Of a DNA stretch of 64,000 nt, positions 32,865 through 42,712 are shown piece by piece. Location: positions 558,001 to 622,000 of the forward strand of contig CAVUWK010000005.1 of NCBI GenBank assembly GCA_963745175.1, read 5' to 3'. The stretch is from Bog-473 sp963745175. Lineage in GTDB: Bacteria; Actinomycetota; Acidimicrobiia; Acidimicrobiales; RAAP-2. The notes below the pieces were generated by a model. The model was not told where the DNA came from, did no database searches, and saw nothing but the letters and a program-made list of their open reading frames with translations. The position numbers and the translations under genes were made by a program. Position 1 is the stretch's first letter; every line of letters begins with the position of its first letter.

Positions 32865-33741
32865 TCAGCCGATCGCGAACCCCGTCGCCGCGAGCAGCCG
32901 TTCGCTCTCGTCCCACAGCCGCGCCGCCGCCTCGTCGCTGCGGGCCTGGCGGCTCATGTGACCCGGCTTGGAGCGGACCCAGTACATGCCGGTCTTCGTC
33001 TCGACGTCGGGTGAGGTCGCCAGAAAGATGGACGTCTTGGCGCCGCGTCGGGGGCTGATCTCGAACGGCCGGACGAGGCGCATGCCGAAGCCCATGAAAC
33101 CGTGCAGGTCGCCGTCCATGCCGAAGCTGCTGCGCACGGGCCCCGGGTGCACGGCGTTGGCGGTGACGCCGGCGCCGTCACCGAGCCGCTTGGCCAGCTG
33201 GCGCGTGAAGAGGACGTTGGCGAGCTTCGAGCGGCAGTACACCTCCATGGCCTCGTAGCCCTTCTCGCTCTGGAGGTCCTCGAATCGCATGCCGTGCCAA
33301 GCCGCATGGTGGCCCGACCGAGGTCACGTTGATGATGCGGGACGGGCCGCCGGCGCGCAGCCGATCGAGCAGCAGGTTCGTCAGGGAGAAGTGACCCAGG
33401 TGGTTGACGCCGAGCGTGTACTCGAATCCCTGCGCCGTCTGCTGGCGCGCCGACCATGTCCCACCGGCGTTGTTGACGAGGACGTCGAGGCGGTCCCAGC
33501 GGGTGAGGACCTCCTCGGCCGCCTTGCGGACCGACGCCAGGTCGGCCAGGTCGAGGGGGACGACGTGCACGTCGTCGTTCCAGGTCCGTCGTGTGACCTC
33601 CTGCGCCGCCGCCTCGGCCTTGGCCTGGTTCCGACAGGCCAGCACCGTGGTCGCCTCCTGGGCGGCCACGCCGACGGCCGTCTCGAGGCCGATGCCGACG
33701 TTGGAGCCGGTGACGACGACGACCTTGCCTTTCATGCTCAT
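32865..33741 (-). CDS. short-chain dehydrogenase/reductase, frameshifted
   Basis: An SDR of about 292 residues resembling retinol dehydrogenase-like oxidoreductases. The NAD(P) motif is VVVVTGSNVGIGLETA (TGxxxGxG), followed by NNAGG and the active-site YCRSKLANVLF (YxxxK). A one-base insertion near 33317 separates RIINVTSVG from the HHAAWHGMRFEDLQ continuation. Domain content is otherwise complete, so the indel may be a sequence error. It is divergent from the P450 gene. Confidence 0.82.
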
Positions 33742-33934
33742 AAGGGACGTCCAGTCTGGAGAAAGGGTGTCAGGAGATTCTTAGCCGCCGGCCGCCCGTC
33801 GATCACATCTTGACGGCTCCAGGTGGGCGGCCTCTACGCTGGCCGTGGTCGCGCCTCGGCCTCGGCCTGGTCGACCGTGACCACGAGACAATCTGACATC
33901 TGAGACCTGAGGCCTGGCCGGCGGAGACCAGCAC

Positions 33935-35177
33935 ATGACCATCATCTCGAGCCCCACCCTTGACGCACTGCTCCTGCAGGTGCTCGTCACGCCCGAGGGG
34001 CAGGCGGACCCGTACCCCTACTACGCCCGCATGCGCGAGGAGTCCCGGGTGAGCCGGACCGCGTTCGGGCCCTACGTCGTCAACGGGTACGAGGAGTGCC
34101 TCGGCGTCCTGCGGGACCCCCGGCTCGGCCGGGGCATCGGGGATCGAGGACACCTCCACGGGGATCTTCGGCGATGGCGGCACCCGGCGGGGCGAGTTCC
34201 TGGACGCATCCCGGCACAACATGCTGCTGTCGGACCCGCCGGACCACACGCGCCTGCGCCGGCTGGTCTCGCGCTCGTTCACGCCCCGCCAGGTCGAGCG
34301 GCTGCGTCCCGCCCTCCACGAGCTGGTCGACGGCCTGCTCGACGTCCTGGCCGAGCAGGGCGAGGTCGACTTCATGGCCGAATTCGCGCTGCCGCTGCCC
34401 ATGTCGGTCATCGGCGAGCTGGTGGGCGTCCCCACCGGCGAGCGTGCCCACCTCCAGCCCTACGTGCGCGCCGCGGCCAAGGGGATCGAACCGGTGCTCA
34501 GCGAGGAGGAGACGGAGGCGGCCATCGAGGCGATCACCTTCCTGGGCGGCTACTTCGTCGAGCTGCTCGAGGAACGGCGCAGCCGCCCCCGCGACGACCT
34601 CTTGACCGCGCTGGTGCAAGCCCGGGAGAGCGACGACCGCCTGACCGACGAGGAGATCACGTCCACCGCCATCCTCCTCTTCGCCGCCGGCTTCGAGACC
34701 ACGACCAACCTGCTCGGCAACGGGCTCCTGGCGCTGCTGCGCCATCCCGACCAGCTGGCCGACTGGCGGGCCAATCCCGACATCGCCCCGTCAGCGGTCG
34801 AGGAGCTGCTGCGCTTCGACAGCCCCGTCCAATTCAATCTCCGCACCGCTCTGGAGCCCGCCGACCTCCTGGGGGAGCCGTTGGCACGCGGCGACCGCAT
34901 CGTCGTTCTGCAGGGTGCGGCCAATCACGACCCGGCGCGCTTCGCGGCGGCCGACGAGCTCGACCTCCGCCGCGAGGGCAACACGCCCTTGAGCTTCGGG
35001 TGGGGCATCCACCACTGCATCGGTGCCGCGCTGGCCCGCATGGAGGGCGAGATCGCGTTCAACGCGCTGCTGGACCGGTTCCGCACCATTGAGCTCCTCG
35101 AGGACGAGGCGCACTGGCGCCCCAGCTTCACCCTGCGCGGGCTGCTCGACCTGCCGCTGCGCGTCGCCGCCGGCTGA
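33935..35177 (+). CDS. cytochrome P450, frameshifted near the N-terminus
   Basis: A bacterial class P450 of about 413 residues. The start is ATG at 33935; a +1 insertion in GGGG near 34141 shifts the frame, after which GIEDTSTGIFGDGGTRRGEF restores the expected sequence. The C-helix motif is DPPDHTRLRRLVSRSFTPR, the I-helix FAAGFETTTN, the K-helix EELLRF, and the heme loop FGWGIHHCIGAALAR has the axial Cys. It needs a ferredoxin partner that is not in the window. The substrate is unknown; it is not of the CYP125 steroid type by my reading. Confidence 0.85.
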
Positions 35178-35774
35178 TCACCGAGCGTCGCCTTCCACCG
35201 CGCCGTGGATCCGCTCCCACTCCTCGGGCGGACCGATGGCCGACGCCTCGGGCCCGAGCCGCTCCACGTAGCCGCGGTGAACGACCCGCCAGCGGTCGGG
35301 CGGCTGCCACGCGAGGTCCGTGCCGTCGCAGGCGGCCACCAGCTGCTCGAGGCACACGTGCCAGCCGGCGGCGTCGCGTGCCGCCTTGCCGTATTCGGGG
35401 AACGTCACCGTCAGGCGCAGGATGCACCCCGGCGGGTCGGGCTCGAGCTCGAAGCGGAGCACGTCGTCGGCCCAGCGCAGCTCCATCAGCGACGGAGGTG
35501 CGAAGGCGAGCATCTCGCCGTCGAAGGGCTCGCCCTCGGACTGGCGGAACGCGAAGTGCAGGGGCGCTCCCGCCTGTCGCTCCCCTTCGATGGTGGTCGG
35601 GAACCATGCCGCCAGGTGCGTGTCCTCGGTGATGGCGCGCCAGACCATTTCCCGGGGGTGCGCCAGACGACGCTCGTAACGCAGGACCGAGAGGTCCCCG
35701 CTGCGCTCGAGCGTGCCGAACTCGCCCGGTCCCCGCCAGCCGCAGCCGCGGACGCCGGGGTCGCCTGCGCTCAT
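35178..35774 (-). CDS. SRPBCC/AHSA1 family protein
   Basis: A 198-residue START-like protein from the ATG at 35774, overlapping the ArsR gene as ATGA. YERRLAHPREMVWRAITEDTHLAAWFP is the family first strand and helix, and GEMLAFAPPSLMELRWADDVLRFEL continues the cavity fold. It is a second ArsR-SRPBCC pair in the window, not closely similar to the one at 21 kb. Confidence 0.82.
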   Translation of the reverse strand: MSAGDPGVRGCGWRGPGEFGTLERSGDLSVLRYERRLAHPREMVWRAITEDTHLAAWFPTTIEGERQAGAPLHFAFRQSEGEPFDGEMLAFAPPSLMELRWADDVLRFELEPDPPGCILRLTVTFPEYGKAARDAAGWHVCLEQLVAACDGTDLAWQPPDRWRVVHRGYVERLGPEASAIGPPEEWERIHGAVEGDAR

Positions 35775-36091
35775 GCCCACGGCTCCCCGTCCATGATCTG
35801 GAGGTGCCGCTCCAGGGCGTTGAGGTGAGCCGCCCACTGCCGCCGGTAAGGCGCCAGCCACTCGTCGACCTCGCGCAGCGGCTCGGGACTGACCCGGTAG
35901 ATCCGGCGCTGGGCGTCGATGCGGGACTCGACCAGGCCGGCCTCCCGCAGCACCTTGAGGTGCTTGGAGACCGCCGGCTGGCGCAGGTCGAGCAGGTCGA
36001 CGAGCTCCCCGACAGGACGCTCCTCCTCCACCAGGAGGTCGAGGATGCGGCGCCGGCTCTCCTCGGCCAGCACCTCAAATGTCGCCGTCAC
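35771..36091 (-). CDS. ArsR-family transcriptional regulator
   Basis: A 106-residue winged-helix regulator. FEVLAEESRRRILDLLVEEE and DLRQPAVSKHLKVLREAGLV are the dimerisation and recognition helices, and RRIYRVSPEPLREVDEWL is the wing and C-terminal helix typical of ArsR proteins paired with AHSA1 genes. A CCTCTAGAGG palindrome lies just upstream. Confidence 0.87.
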   Translation of the reverse strand: MTATFEVLAEESRRRILDLLVEEERPVGELVDLLDLRQPAVSKHLKVLREAGLVESRIDAQRRIYRVSPEPLREVDEWLAPYRRQWAAHLNALERHLQIMDGEPWA

Positions 36092-36099
36092 ACAGGCTA

Positions 36100-36118
36100 T
36101 ATTCCTCTAGAGGCATAT
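36100..36118. promoter_or_regulatory. palindromic ArsR operator (CCTCTAGAGG)
   Basis: A perfect ten-base palindrome, CCTCTAGAGG (36104-36113), lies inside a wider dyad with TATA-like ends on both sides. It is 12 bases upstream of the ArsR start, so it probably overlaps the promoter and serves autoregulation. Confidence 0.6.
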
Positions 36119-36136
36119 ACCCTGTCAAGGACCCGA

Positions 36137-36403
36137 TCAGGTGGTTACGGCGGCCTTCTTGGCGGCGATCCGGCGCAGCGGAGGGAGGGTCGGCGGGGGC
36201 TGGCGCCGCGGCGGCAGGGTGGCCAGGAGCGACATCGTCGCCTCGGTCACCTGGGTCACGGCGCGCTCGAACGCCTCCTCGGTCTGGGGCGACGTGGTCT
36301 GGACGCCGCTGACCTTGCGGACGTACTGGCGCGCCGCCGCCTCGATCTCCTCCGGTGTGGCCACGGGCTGGAGCCCGCGCAGGGTGGTGATGTTGCGGCA
36401 CAT
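36137..36403 (-). CDS. DUF2277 family protein
   Basis: An 88-residue protein with the DUF2277 pattern: the starting MCRNITTLRGLQPVATPEEI, then ARQYVRKVSGVQ and EEAFERAVTQVTEATMSLL. The conserved N-terminal MCRNI and the YVRKVSG segment are diagnostic as I recall them. A basic Pro-rich tail follows. The function is unknown. Confidence 0.75.
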   Translation of the reverse strand: MCRNITTLRGLQPVATPEEIEAAARQYVRKVSGVQTTSPQTEEAFERAVTQVTEATMSLLATLPPRRQPPPTLPPLRRIAAKKAAVTT

Positions 36404-36412
36404 GCCGCCACC

Positions 36413-38116
36413 CTATGCCTGGGTCGCGTGGGCGCCGGCGGTGGCGCAGCTCCCCGGCGTGATCACCACCGAGACGCGTTTCCCGGAGCGGGCATTGTCG
36501 ACTTCGAGCAGGTCGCTGCTCCGCGCCGAGACCACCCGCGCCCCCGTTGTGCGGGCGCAATACCCGTGCGGGTAGTGCAGCTCGGTCGGTACGAAGATCA
36601 GGGTTGGCGCATGGATGCGGTGGTTGGGCACGTACGCCATGGCGAACACGCCGGTCGACGGCGAGAAGGAGAAGGACAGCGGAGTGCCTGCCACTGCCTG
36701 CGGATAGGCCTGGCTCAGCACGCGGGCGGTGGAGCGCAGATGCCCGTTGGCCATGACGAGTGACTCGGCCTCGCTTCCCGTCGGGTCCCCGTAGAACTTC
36801 CAGGCCCAGTAGGCCCAGCCGACTTGCTGGGTGTCCATTGCAGCCGTGATGGAGGTCAGGAGGGCCGGGTTGCTCGTCGCGCCGAACTCACTGACGAACC
36901 AGGCGGGCCCTTGCGGTTGCGCCTCGGAGGCCATCTCCGGGCGGTCGTACGATCGCACCCCCAGCGAGTGCTCGTCCTGGGCGGCGCAGGCCGCGGCGTC
37001 GGTCGGGTTGCCGGTCACCGGGCTCCGTGCCCCGCAGTAAATGTGGACGTTGAAGACGAGGTTGGGCAGGTCCATCGGCCCGATATAGGTCGGCAGACCG
37101 CGGCTGCCGTAGTTGTCCGGCTCGTCGAAGATGAGGTGGGTCGGGTCGTTGGCCAGGATGGTCGGCACGACGCCTTTGGCGAGGTCGTGCCGGGGACACC
37201 GCAACAGTGGCGCGCCGTGGGACGGGGCGCCGAGATGAGCCGTACCGGTGTAGAAGCACTCGAGCTGTGCATCGAAGTGCTCGTCCCCCAAGCGGATCAG
37301 CGACGTGGAGAACGGCTCGTTGAAGGGGTCGTAGCCGAGGATCCAGTGATTGCCCTTAAAGGCGCGCGCCACGTCGCCCCAGACCCGGTCGTACTCGCCC
37401 TGTAGGTCGCCCCGGACGTTGTTCCGCCAGAAGTGGCTGAAGGCGATGCCGGCGGCGGCCGTGCTGTACTCGAGGGACCAGCGCCCCGGCGGGTCGACGC
37501 TCCGGACGCCGTTGGTGCACACGGCCCAGCGCGGGGCGCCCTCGCCGTCGAACATCTGGTTGTACACGTCCTGGTGCATGTCGAGGATGGTGTAGATGTG
37601 ATAGCGGCCCAGCAAGTTGACCGTCTTCATCAGCCGCGCCACGTAGCGGTCCAGCACGGACCGGTTGAACTGGTGCGGGTCCGTCGACGTCCCGGGACCG
37701 CAGATGGCTGGGTCGTTGGCCGGGGCGGTGCCCGGTTCGAGCCCGCTCCACGTCATTCCGAGCCGCACCACGTTGAAGCCGAGCCGCGCCATGAGCGAGG
37801 CGTCGGAAGCGGAGAAGTTCCACGGCTTCCCCGGGTCGTCGTACAGCTCGTAGGGCGGGTATTTGTAAACGGCGTCGACGCCGTGAAAGAAGACGACCCG
37901 CCCCCTGGAGTCGTGGAGGTAGGGCCCGCCCGGCGCGCTGATGCGACCTGACACCATGGCGGTACCGGAGTCGCTGGGCGCGGCGACGAGGGGCGAGGCC
38001 AGCGTGGGCAGGGCGGAGACAGAGGCGCTGGTGGCCGAGCCTGCGCCCGATCCCACGAGGGTGGTACCCGCCAGAGCGACCAGCAGGACGACGAGGGCCA
38101 ATGACCGACGGTGCAC
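36413..38116 (-). CDS. secreted GH5 glycosidase, endoglycosylceramidase-like
   Basis: A 567-residue exported protein with a Sec signal (LALVVLLVALAGTTLVGSGAGS). The catalytic (beta/alpha)8 domain spans about residues 55-460. YTILDMHQDVYNQMFDGEG is the DMHQD motif of endoglycosylceramidases, ILGYDPFNEPF holds the acid/base Glu and AWFVSEFGATSN the nucleophile Glu. The C-terminal 90 residues are a beta domain as in EGCases. These enzymes release the oligosaccharide of glycosphingolipids; the natural substrate here may be another glycolipid. Confidence 0.8.
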   Translation of the reverse strand: MHRRSLALVVLLVALAGTTLVGSGAGSATSASVSALPTLASPLVAAPSDSGTAMVSGRISAPGGPYLHDSRGRVVFFHGVDAVYKYPPYELYDDPGKPWNFSASDASLMARLGFNVVRLGMTWSGLEPGTAPANDPAICGPGTSTDPHQFNRSVLDRYVARLMKTVNLLGRYHIYTILDMHQDVYNQMFDGEGAPRWAVCTNGVRSVDPPGRWSLEYSTAAAGIAFSHFWRNNVRGDLQGEYDRVWGDVARAFKGNHWILGYDPFNEPFSTSLIRLGDEHFDAQLECFYTGTAHLGAPSHGAPLLRCPRHDLAKGVVPTILANDPTHLIFDEPDNYGSRGLPTYIGPMDLPNLVFNVHIYCGARSPVTGNPTDAAACAAQDEHSLGVRSYDRPEMASEAQPQGPAWFVSEFGATSNPALLTSITAAMDTQQVGWAYWAWKFYGDPTGSEAESLVMANGHLRSTARVLSQAYPQAVAGTPLSFSFSPSTGVFAMAYVPNHRIHAPTLIFVPTELHYPHGYCARTTGARVVSARSSDLLEVDNARSGKRVSVVITPGSCATAGAHATQA

Positions 38117-38389
38117 GGCCTCCAGTCTGTCCCCAGGTCCCTCCCAGGTGGCCGCGCCCGACGGACGACGGCATCAGGGTCCGCAGGCCTCGACAGGTGG
38201 GGATGAGAATTCCGACCCCGCCTCGCTGTCGAATGTGGTCGTTGTCGGTTTGAGCAGGTCAGGTTTGTAATTCCCAACCCCTGACTGATGTCGTATCGGC
38301 CCCGGATCGGCCTCGCTATGTCCTTATGGAATTATCGACAGATTGCGGTTGACGAGCCGGATCTGAAGCTCAACTCGAGCGGAGCTCGC

Positions 38390-40402
38390 TCAGGGCGCCT
38401 GGTTGTCAACTGTCACAACTATCCCAGGGCTTATTGCCGTCATGCCTCCACGCTCAGTGGCGATACTTTGGAGCGTGTAGCTCCCGTTCGGAACAGTGAT
38501 CGTGTTCCAATTTGTGATCCAGCCGTCCAGGGTAAGAGCAGCGTTCCCGACCACGTGGTTGGAAAGTAAGGCGGAGGTCACGACAAAACGCACGCTTGTG
38601 ATGTCGTTGGTCCCAGCCGTGGACGCGTCGAGGGTCACCCTTGACCCGCGGACGGTGGTCCCATTCGACGGGACGATGACCTTGGTTTGGAGCGGCACAG
38701 AAACGGGGCGGCTGCCGCGAGGACGGTACGTCCCGAGCACGACCTTCTGGATCTGTGAATTCCCTCCTTGATCCTTCATGATCACATTTACTTTCGGCGC
38801 AAACGGATCACTCGGATAGGTGATCGCACTCAACACGGTGAAGAACGGCGGCATCAGTGGTTTAAACCCGGCAGCCGTCAATTGCCAAAGGATTGCCTGC
38901 CCGTACTGATACGCCACATAGTCTTCCGTACTCACGGAGAAGACAGATGGCCGGGGCCAAAACTTGACCGTAATTGTTCCCGGCCGGATTTTGTGCACAA
39001 CAGTTCGCACGACTTTGCTCACTTGCGCGCTCTCCACGGAATTCACTGAGGACTGAGACGGAAGCCTCCAGACGCCCACGAGGCCTAGCAGGAGGAGCAC
39101 TCCGACCAGCACTCCGAACGACATGGCGGGTGACGGCCGGTCCCAGAGAGAACTCTTCTGAAACCTCCGCGCGCGTACGGCCTCGATCACAGCCCAGATC
39201 ACGATGAGCCACCAGATATAGGCGACAACCCAGAGTATGGGCATGAGCCATAACAAAGATTCCACATGGGCGGCCGGAACGGATGCGAAAGCGACGACAA
39301 CACATACCGAGCAGGTGAGCCCGATTGCCGCAAGTGCACCCAGATCCTTCCGCCCGTATCGCCACGCCGTCATGGCGATGAACGCGATCGAGGCCAGGAC
39401 GACAACACCACAGACCACTGGCACAGTTCCAACGGAAAAGTAGGAATCGGTCGTATATTGAGAGACCGGAAGCGGAGTCGGCCAGACAAGTCGGCCCAAA
39501 CTCCGTAGGCCATAGGCGATCCCGAGAGACGCTTCCCTCCTGGTACTGGCCAGAGCTCCCAGGTTGCCGGGCGATCCCGAAAACTCCTGTATGACGGACG
39601 GAAGCCAGCAAAGGACACCCACACCGGCGCCGACCATCAACCATCGAAAGCGTGTCGGCCGCCCTGAATGCCAAAGTCCGAGAAAAGGGCAGACGATGAC
39701 GAGACCAGCAGCCACGGTGGCGTAGAACAACTCGGTCTGAGCCGCCACCGAGGCGGTGAACACCAGAACGGGCCACCACCCAAACGAGCCGAGTGCTACC
39801 GCCCAGGCCAGCACGATTGACGCAAGCAGGAAGGGCAGGCCGAAGTCGGGATTCCAAATTTGATGACCGAAGACCGATGGAACCGTCCAGGCTAGATCAA
39901 CGACTGCCAGAGCTACGAGAACACAAGCCAACCAACGACCGACGGACCACATCGCCTCCACTGCGAGGGAGAGCACTACTGCGTAGATGAGCGCCGAACC
40001 CCACAGGCCGCCTTGGAGGTGGTCGATGTGGATCGGAAGAGTAAGGAGCACATACTGGAGTGGTCCCGGGTCGAACAGAATGTGCCCAGAACCGCCCGAG
40101 ACTGTCGAGTATTGGCCCAGCAAGGGAGGATGCAACGAGAGAATCTCGAAGGAGCGCAAGGTGATCGTCGCATCATCACCGATCAATGGACGCCATCCCC
40201 GGAACAGCTCCATGAAAGTTGGAACGAAAACGATGGCCCAGATCAGTACATGACTTCCGACGCGTGCGACGCGATCGACGCCCACCCTGTCCCAGGCCGT
40301 CATCGAATAGATCCTTTCACGACCAGAACTTCCTGACATTTGATGGTCTTCGGAGACGATCAGGGCGCGCTGCGATATCTTTTGGGGTGTTTCCAAGGCC
40401 AT
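38390..40402 (-). CDS. multi-spanning membrane glycosyltransferase-like protein with C-terminal Ig-like domain
   Basis: A 670-residue membrane protein with about eleven hydrophobic helices (VLIWAIVFVPTFMELF and onward). An early DD-containing loop (GWRPLIGDDATITLRS) resembles GT-C transferases, where an acidic first loop is catalytic. After residue 550 an extracytoplasmic domain follows with an Ig-like pattern: VPSNGTTVRGSRVTLDAS and NTITVPNGSYTLQSIATERGG. The GC content is lower than in flanking genes, suggesting transfer. A homologous C-terminal domain occurs in the broken gene at the window end. The transferase function is inferred. Confidence 0.65.
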   Translation of the reverse strand: MALETPQKISQRALIVSEDHQMSGSSGRERIYSMTAWDRVGVDRVARVGSHVLIWAIVFVPTFMELFRGWRPLIGDDATITLRSFEILSLHPPLLGQYSTVSGGSGHILFDPGPLQYVLLTLPIHIDHLQGGLWGSALIYAVVLSLAVEAMWSVGRWLACVLVALAVVDLAWTVPSVFGHQIWNPDFGLPFLLASIVLAWAVALGSFGWWPVLVFTASVAAQTELFYATVAAGLVIVCPFLGLWHSGRPTRFRWLMVGAGVGVLCWLPSVIQEFSGSPGNLGALASTRREASLGIAYGLRSLGRLVWPTPLPVSQYTTDSYFSVGTVPVVCGVVVLASIAFIAMTAWRYGRKDLGALAAIGLTCSVCVVVAFASVPAAHVESLLWLMPILWVVAYIWWLIVIWAVIEAVRARRFQKSSLWDRPSPAMSFGVLVGVLLLLGLVGVWRLPSQSSVNSVESAQVSKVVRTVVHKIRPGTITVKFWPRPSVFSVSTEDYVAYQYGQAILWQLTAAGFKPLMPPFFTVLSAITYPSDPFAPKVNVIMKDQGGNSQIQKVVLGTYRPRGSRPVSVPLQTKVIVPSNGTTVRGSRVTLDASTAGTNDITSVRFVVTSALLSNHVVGNAALTLDGWITNWNTITVPNGSYTLQSIATERGGMTAISPGIVVTVDNQAP

Positions 40403-40991
40403 TTCGCCGGTTTCTCTCTATGGAGACCCCATGAGACGTTCTGCCGACTCGGGAGAGACGCGTCCTCGATTGGAGGCTCGTTGACAACGGGTTGAGGCCG
40501 GTGGTTTGCGCTAATCGGAAGACTCTCAGCGTGCGCCGACTTGCGAATTCCGTGGAGGTGCCGGGTCTTGAACCCACGAACCTCTTGAGCGCCAGGCCCC
40601 CGGAGACGATTGGGTCCAGCGTGGTTGTCGCGGGTTCTGGCTGGTCGTGTTGGTCGGCTGGATCCTGGGCTCGTGAGGATTGGTTGGGTCTCGCGATGTG
40701 GGGTTGCCTTGGCAAGTCCATTGACAATGCATCCTTTGCTCCGGACTCGCACTTCAATCGCGGGACGTTGTCGAGCCGAGGCAGCGGCGACAACCGGATC
40801 GCAACGGCTGCGCCGGGATCGCGTCGCCGAGATCGGGTAGATGAAGCCCTTCCGTTCCGTGGTCGCTGCAGTCACCCTGGCGCTAGTGTGGGCGCGCTCA
40901 CCGGCGCGATCGAACATGGGAACGCCCACTCCAAGTCGGCAGCGGAGGAGAAGACCCGGAAATAGCGACGACCCGAGGAGGTGCGACCTTC
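40403..40991. other. intergenic region with a degenerate tmRNA/tRNA 3'-like segment
   Basis: No convincing gene lies in these 589 bases; the several short open frames have no family features. The only structured part is 40552-40590, read on the minus strand as TCAAGAGGTTCGTGGGTTC then AAGACCCGGCACCTCCAC. It resembles a T-arm and acceptor 3' end of tmRNA. No matching 5' half is nearby. Confidence 0.5.
40552..40590. repeat. direct repeat copy A, tmRNA/tRNA 3'-end-like
   Basis: On the plus strand it begins GTGGAGGTGCCGGG, then CTTGAACCCACGAACCTC. A second copy at 42713-42751 agrees at about 32 of 38 positions, including an uninterrupted CACGAACCTCTTGA. The copies flank two methyltransferase genes and could be remnants of an attachment site. 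Confidence 0.5.
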
Positions 40992-41663
40992 GTGAACCTG
41001 TCAAAGCGAGAGGAAGAGCTCGAGGCGTTTCGTGAGGCCATCCGGGTGAACATAAAGCTGGAGCACGAGACTGTCGAACGAGAGTTGGAAGCCGAGCTCG
41101 CCCGACAGCTTGCGCTCGAGCGAGGGTATTCGTTCACCCGGGATTATGTCTCGCACGTCGAAGAGAACTGGCAGCCGCTCCGGGAGAAATTCCAGGGTCG
41201 CCCTGACGTCCGCATGCTTGAAATCGGGAGCTTTGAAGGCCGTTCGGCAGTTTGGTTTCTGGAGAACGTGCTGACCCACCCGAGCGCGGAAATGGTTTGC
41301 ATCGACACGTTCCAATTCGGGGAGGCACGGTTCGACCACAACATCCACATTTCGGGGTTCGCGGAGAAAGTCCAGAAGCTCAAAGGCTCGTCCGAGGAGC
41401 TCCTGCTTTCACTGCCACTCGAGAGTTTTGATCTCATCTATGTGGACGGCGATCACCATGCAGCCAACGTGCTCATGGACGGTGTTTTGTCTTGGTACAG
41501 ACTAAAGCCGGGCGGAGCAATGATCTTCGACGACGATTGGATGGACAGGCTGCCTGACAGCCGCCCACGGATGGCGATCGACCTCTTCCTCCAATTGCTC
41601 GAAGGCCAGTATGACCTGTCTTTGCGGGCCCGCGGTCAGGTCGTGTTGTGGAAGTACCCATAG
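40992..41663 (+). CDS. class I SAM-dependent methyltransferase
   Basis: A 223-residue methyltransferase from the GTG at 40992. It starts with a charged helical region (about 1-55). The SAM-binding motif I is VRMLEIGSFEGRSAVWFLEN, followed by MVCIDTF (acidic ribose ligand), then FDLIYVDGDHHAANVLMD and KPGGAMIFDDDW, where the DGDHH and DDD residues resemble the TylF/CmcI group that binds a metal. It sits in the lower-GC islet and the substrate is unknown. Confidence 0.8.
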   Translation: MNLSKREEELEAFREAIRVNIKLEHETVERELEAELARQLALERGYSFTRDYVSHVEENWQPLREKFQGRPDVRMLEIGSFEGRSAVWFLENVLTHPSAEMVCIDTFQFGEARFDHNIHISGFAEKVQKLKGSSEELLLSLPLESFDLIYVDGDHHAANVLMDGVLSWYRLKPGGAMIFDDDWMDRLPDSRPRMAIDLFLQLLEGQYDLSLRARGQVVLWKYP

Positions 41664-41825
41664 CACCACCCCCTACCCGAGCACGCCCTCTGTAGGGTCA
41701 TACTCAACCTTTACCTCTTAAGTCGCCAACCTTTGATTGACGCTCCTCTTCCCTCACGATCTTCTAGGTCACAGACTGCCCCAAACTTCGGCTGGGACAC
41801 CGCGCGGCACAACCTGTCCATCCAC

Positions 41826-42542
41826 CTACCCCGGCGCCGATCGGCGCGTCCTGACAGCCCACACGGCGCCCCAGAACGCGTCGTCTACGGTGCGAATAGC
41901 ACGGTTGCGAAACTTGAGCTTCCACGCTGGAAAAAATGGTTGTTGCGACCAATCTTCGCTCAGCAGGCCTTCTGACAATCGTCTGTATGCCGCCCACTTC
42001 GGTGTCTTCTCCAGCTCCTGCCATCGGTCATCGAGTGCAATAAAGGTCTCAATAATGAGTGACACTTGGGGTAGCTGCACGTCGTCGAATACCACTACTC
42101 CATTTCTACGCAGCCGACCGGCCCCGTAGAACCAGTCGATTATCGTCACCGGGAAACCGTGGCATCCGTCGATGAAGACAAGGTCAAGCTCACCTGAATC
42201 CGCCCGATCGGGGAGCGCCACTTCTGAAGGTCGAAAGTCGAACGTGAGTGAGTCAGTACTGATGCCGTTCTCGGCGCAGTACGCCTCGATGGCCGTCGCC
42301 TCTCTACGAGACGGAACAACGGCCAAATGATCACAGCCCCAAGCAGCAAAGAGAGCGGTTGAAAGTCCCGCACCAGTTTCGAGCGTGCGAGAGCCGCGCC
42401 CAACATGATTTGCCATAAGGTCGTAGCATTCGCGAGCTGTACGCCACACCCCGCCCGGAGCTTCGGGGTGCACCACCGGCGGAGAGTCGGTTACCTTCCT
42501 TACGGTAGCGATCCTGTTTTCCGCGCTGTCGTCATTCTCCAT
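41826..42542 (-). CDS. class I SAM-dependent methyltransferase
   Basis: A 238-residue methyltransferase. Motif I is SRTLETGAGLSTALFAAWGC, then a region rich in charged residues, LDLVFIDGCHGFPVTIIDWF (DGCH, metal-binding like the neighbouring gene) and RRNGVVVFDDVQL. It converges with the other methyltransferase at 41663 and shares its DG-x-H design, but the two are not close paralogs. The substrate is unknown. Confidence 0.75.
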   Translation of the reverse strand: MENDDSAENRIATVRKVTDSPPVVHPEAPGGVWRTARECYDLMANHVGRGSRTLETGAGLSTALFAAWGCDHLAVVPSRREATAIEAYCAENGISTDSLTFDFRPSEVALPDRADSGELDLVFIDGCHGFPVTIIDWFYGAGRLRRNGVVVFDDVQLPQVSLIIETFIALDDRWQELEKTPKWAAYRRLSEGLLSEDWSQQPFFPAWKLKFRNRAIRTVDDAFWGAVWAVRTRRSAPG

Positions 42543-42712
42543 AGCTGCAAAGGTAGATGGCCAAGAAGAACCGCTCCACTGCTGAGAAGCGCTGGGAAAA
42601 GGACGAGGGCGCTTCCTATTTTTGGCTCACACCTCAAGCCTGAAGTGCTTTCGCCCAATTCTGGGTGACCTCGGACGGAGCGGTCCCCGCTGGAATCCGA
42701 AGAGCCCACGAA

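Noticed and set aside
4822..35092. Programmed frameshifting in the hydrolase, SDR and P450
   Set aside because: No slippery heptamer, no downstream pseudoknot and no reason for regulated frameshifting in such genes. Simple indels explain them.
33935..35092. A 385-residue plus-strand frame as the complete P450
   Set aside because: After about residue 70 it is out of frame; the heme, I-helix and K-helix motifs are in the frame of 34221-35177.
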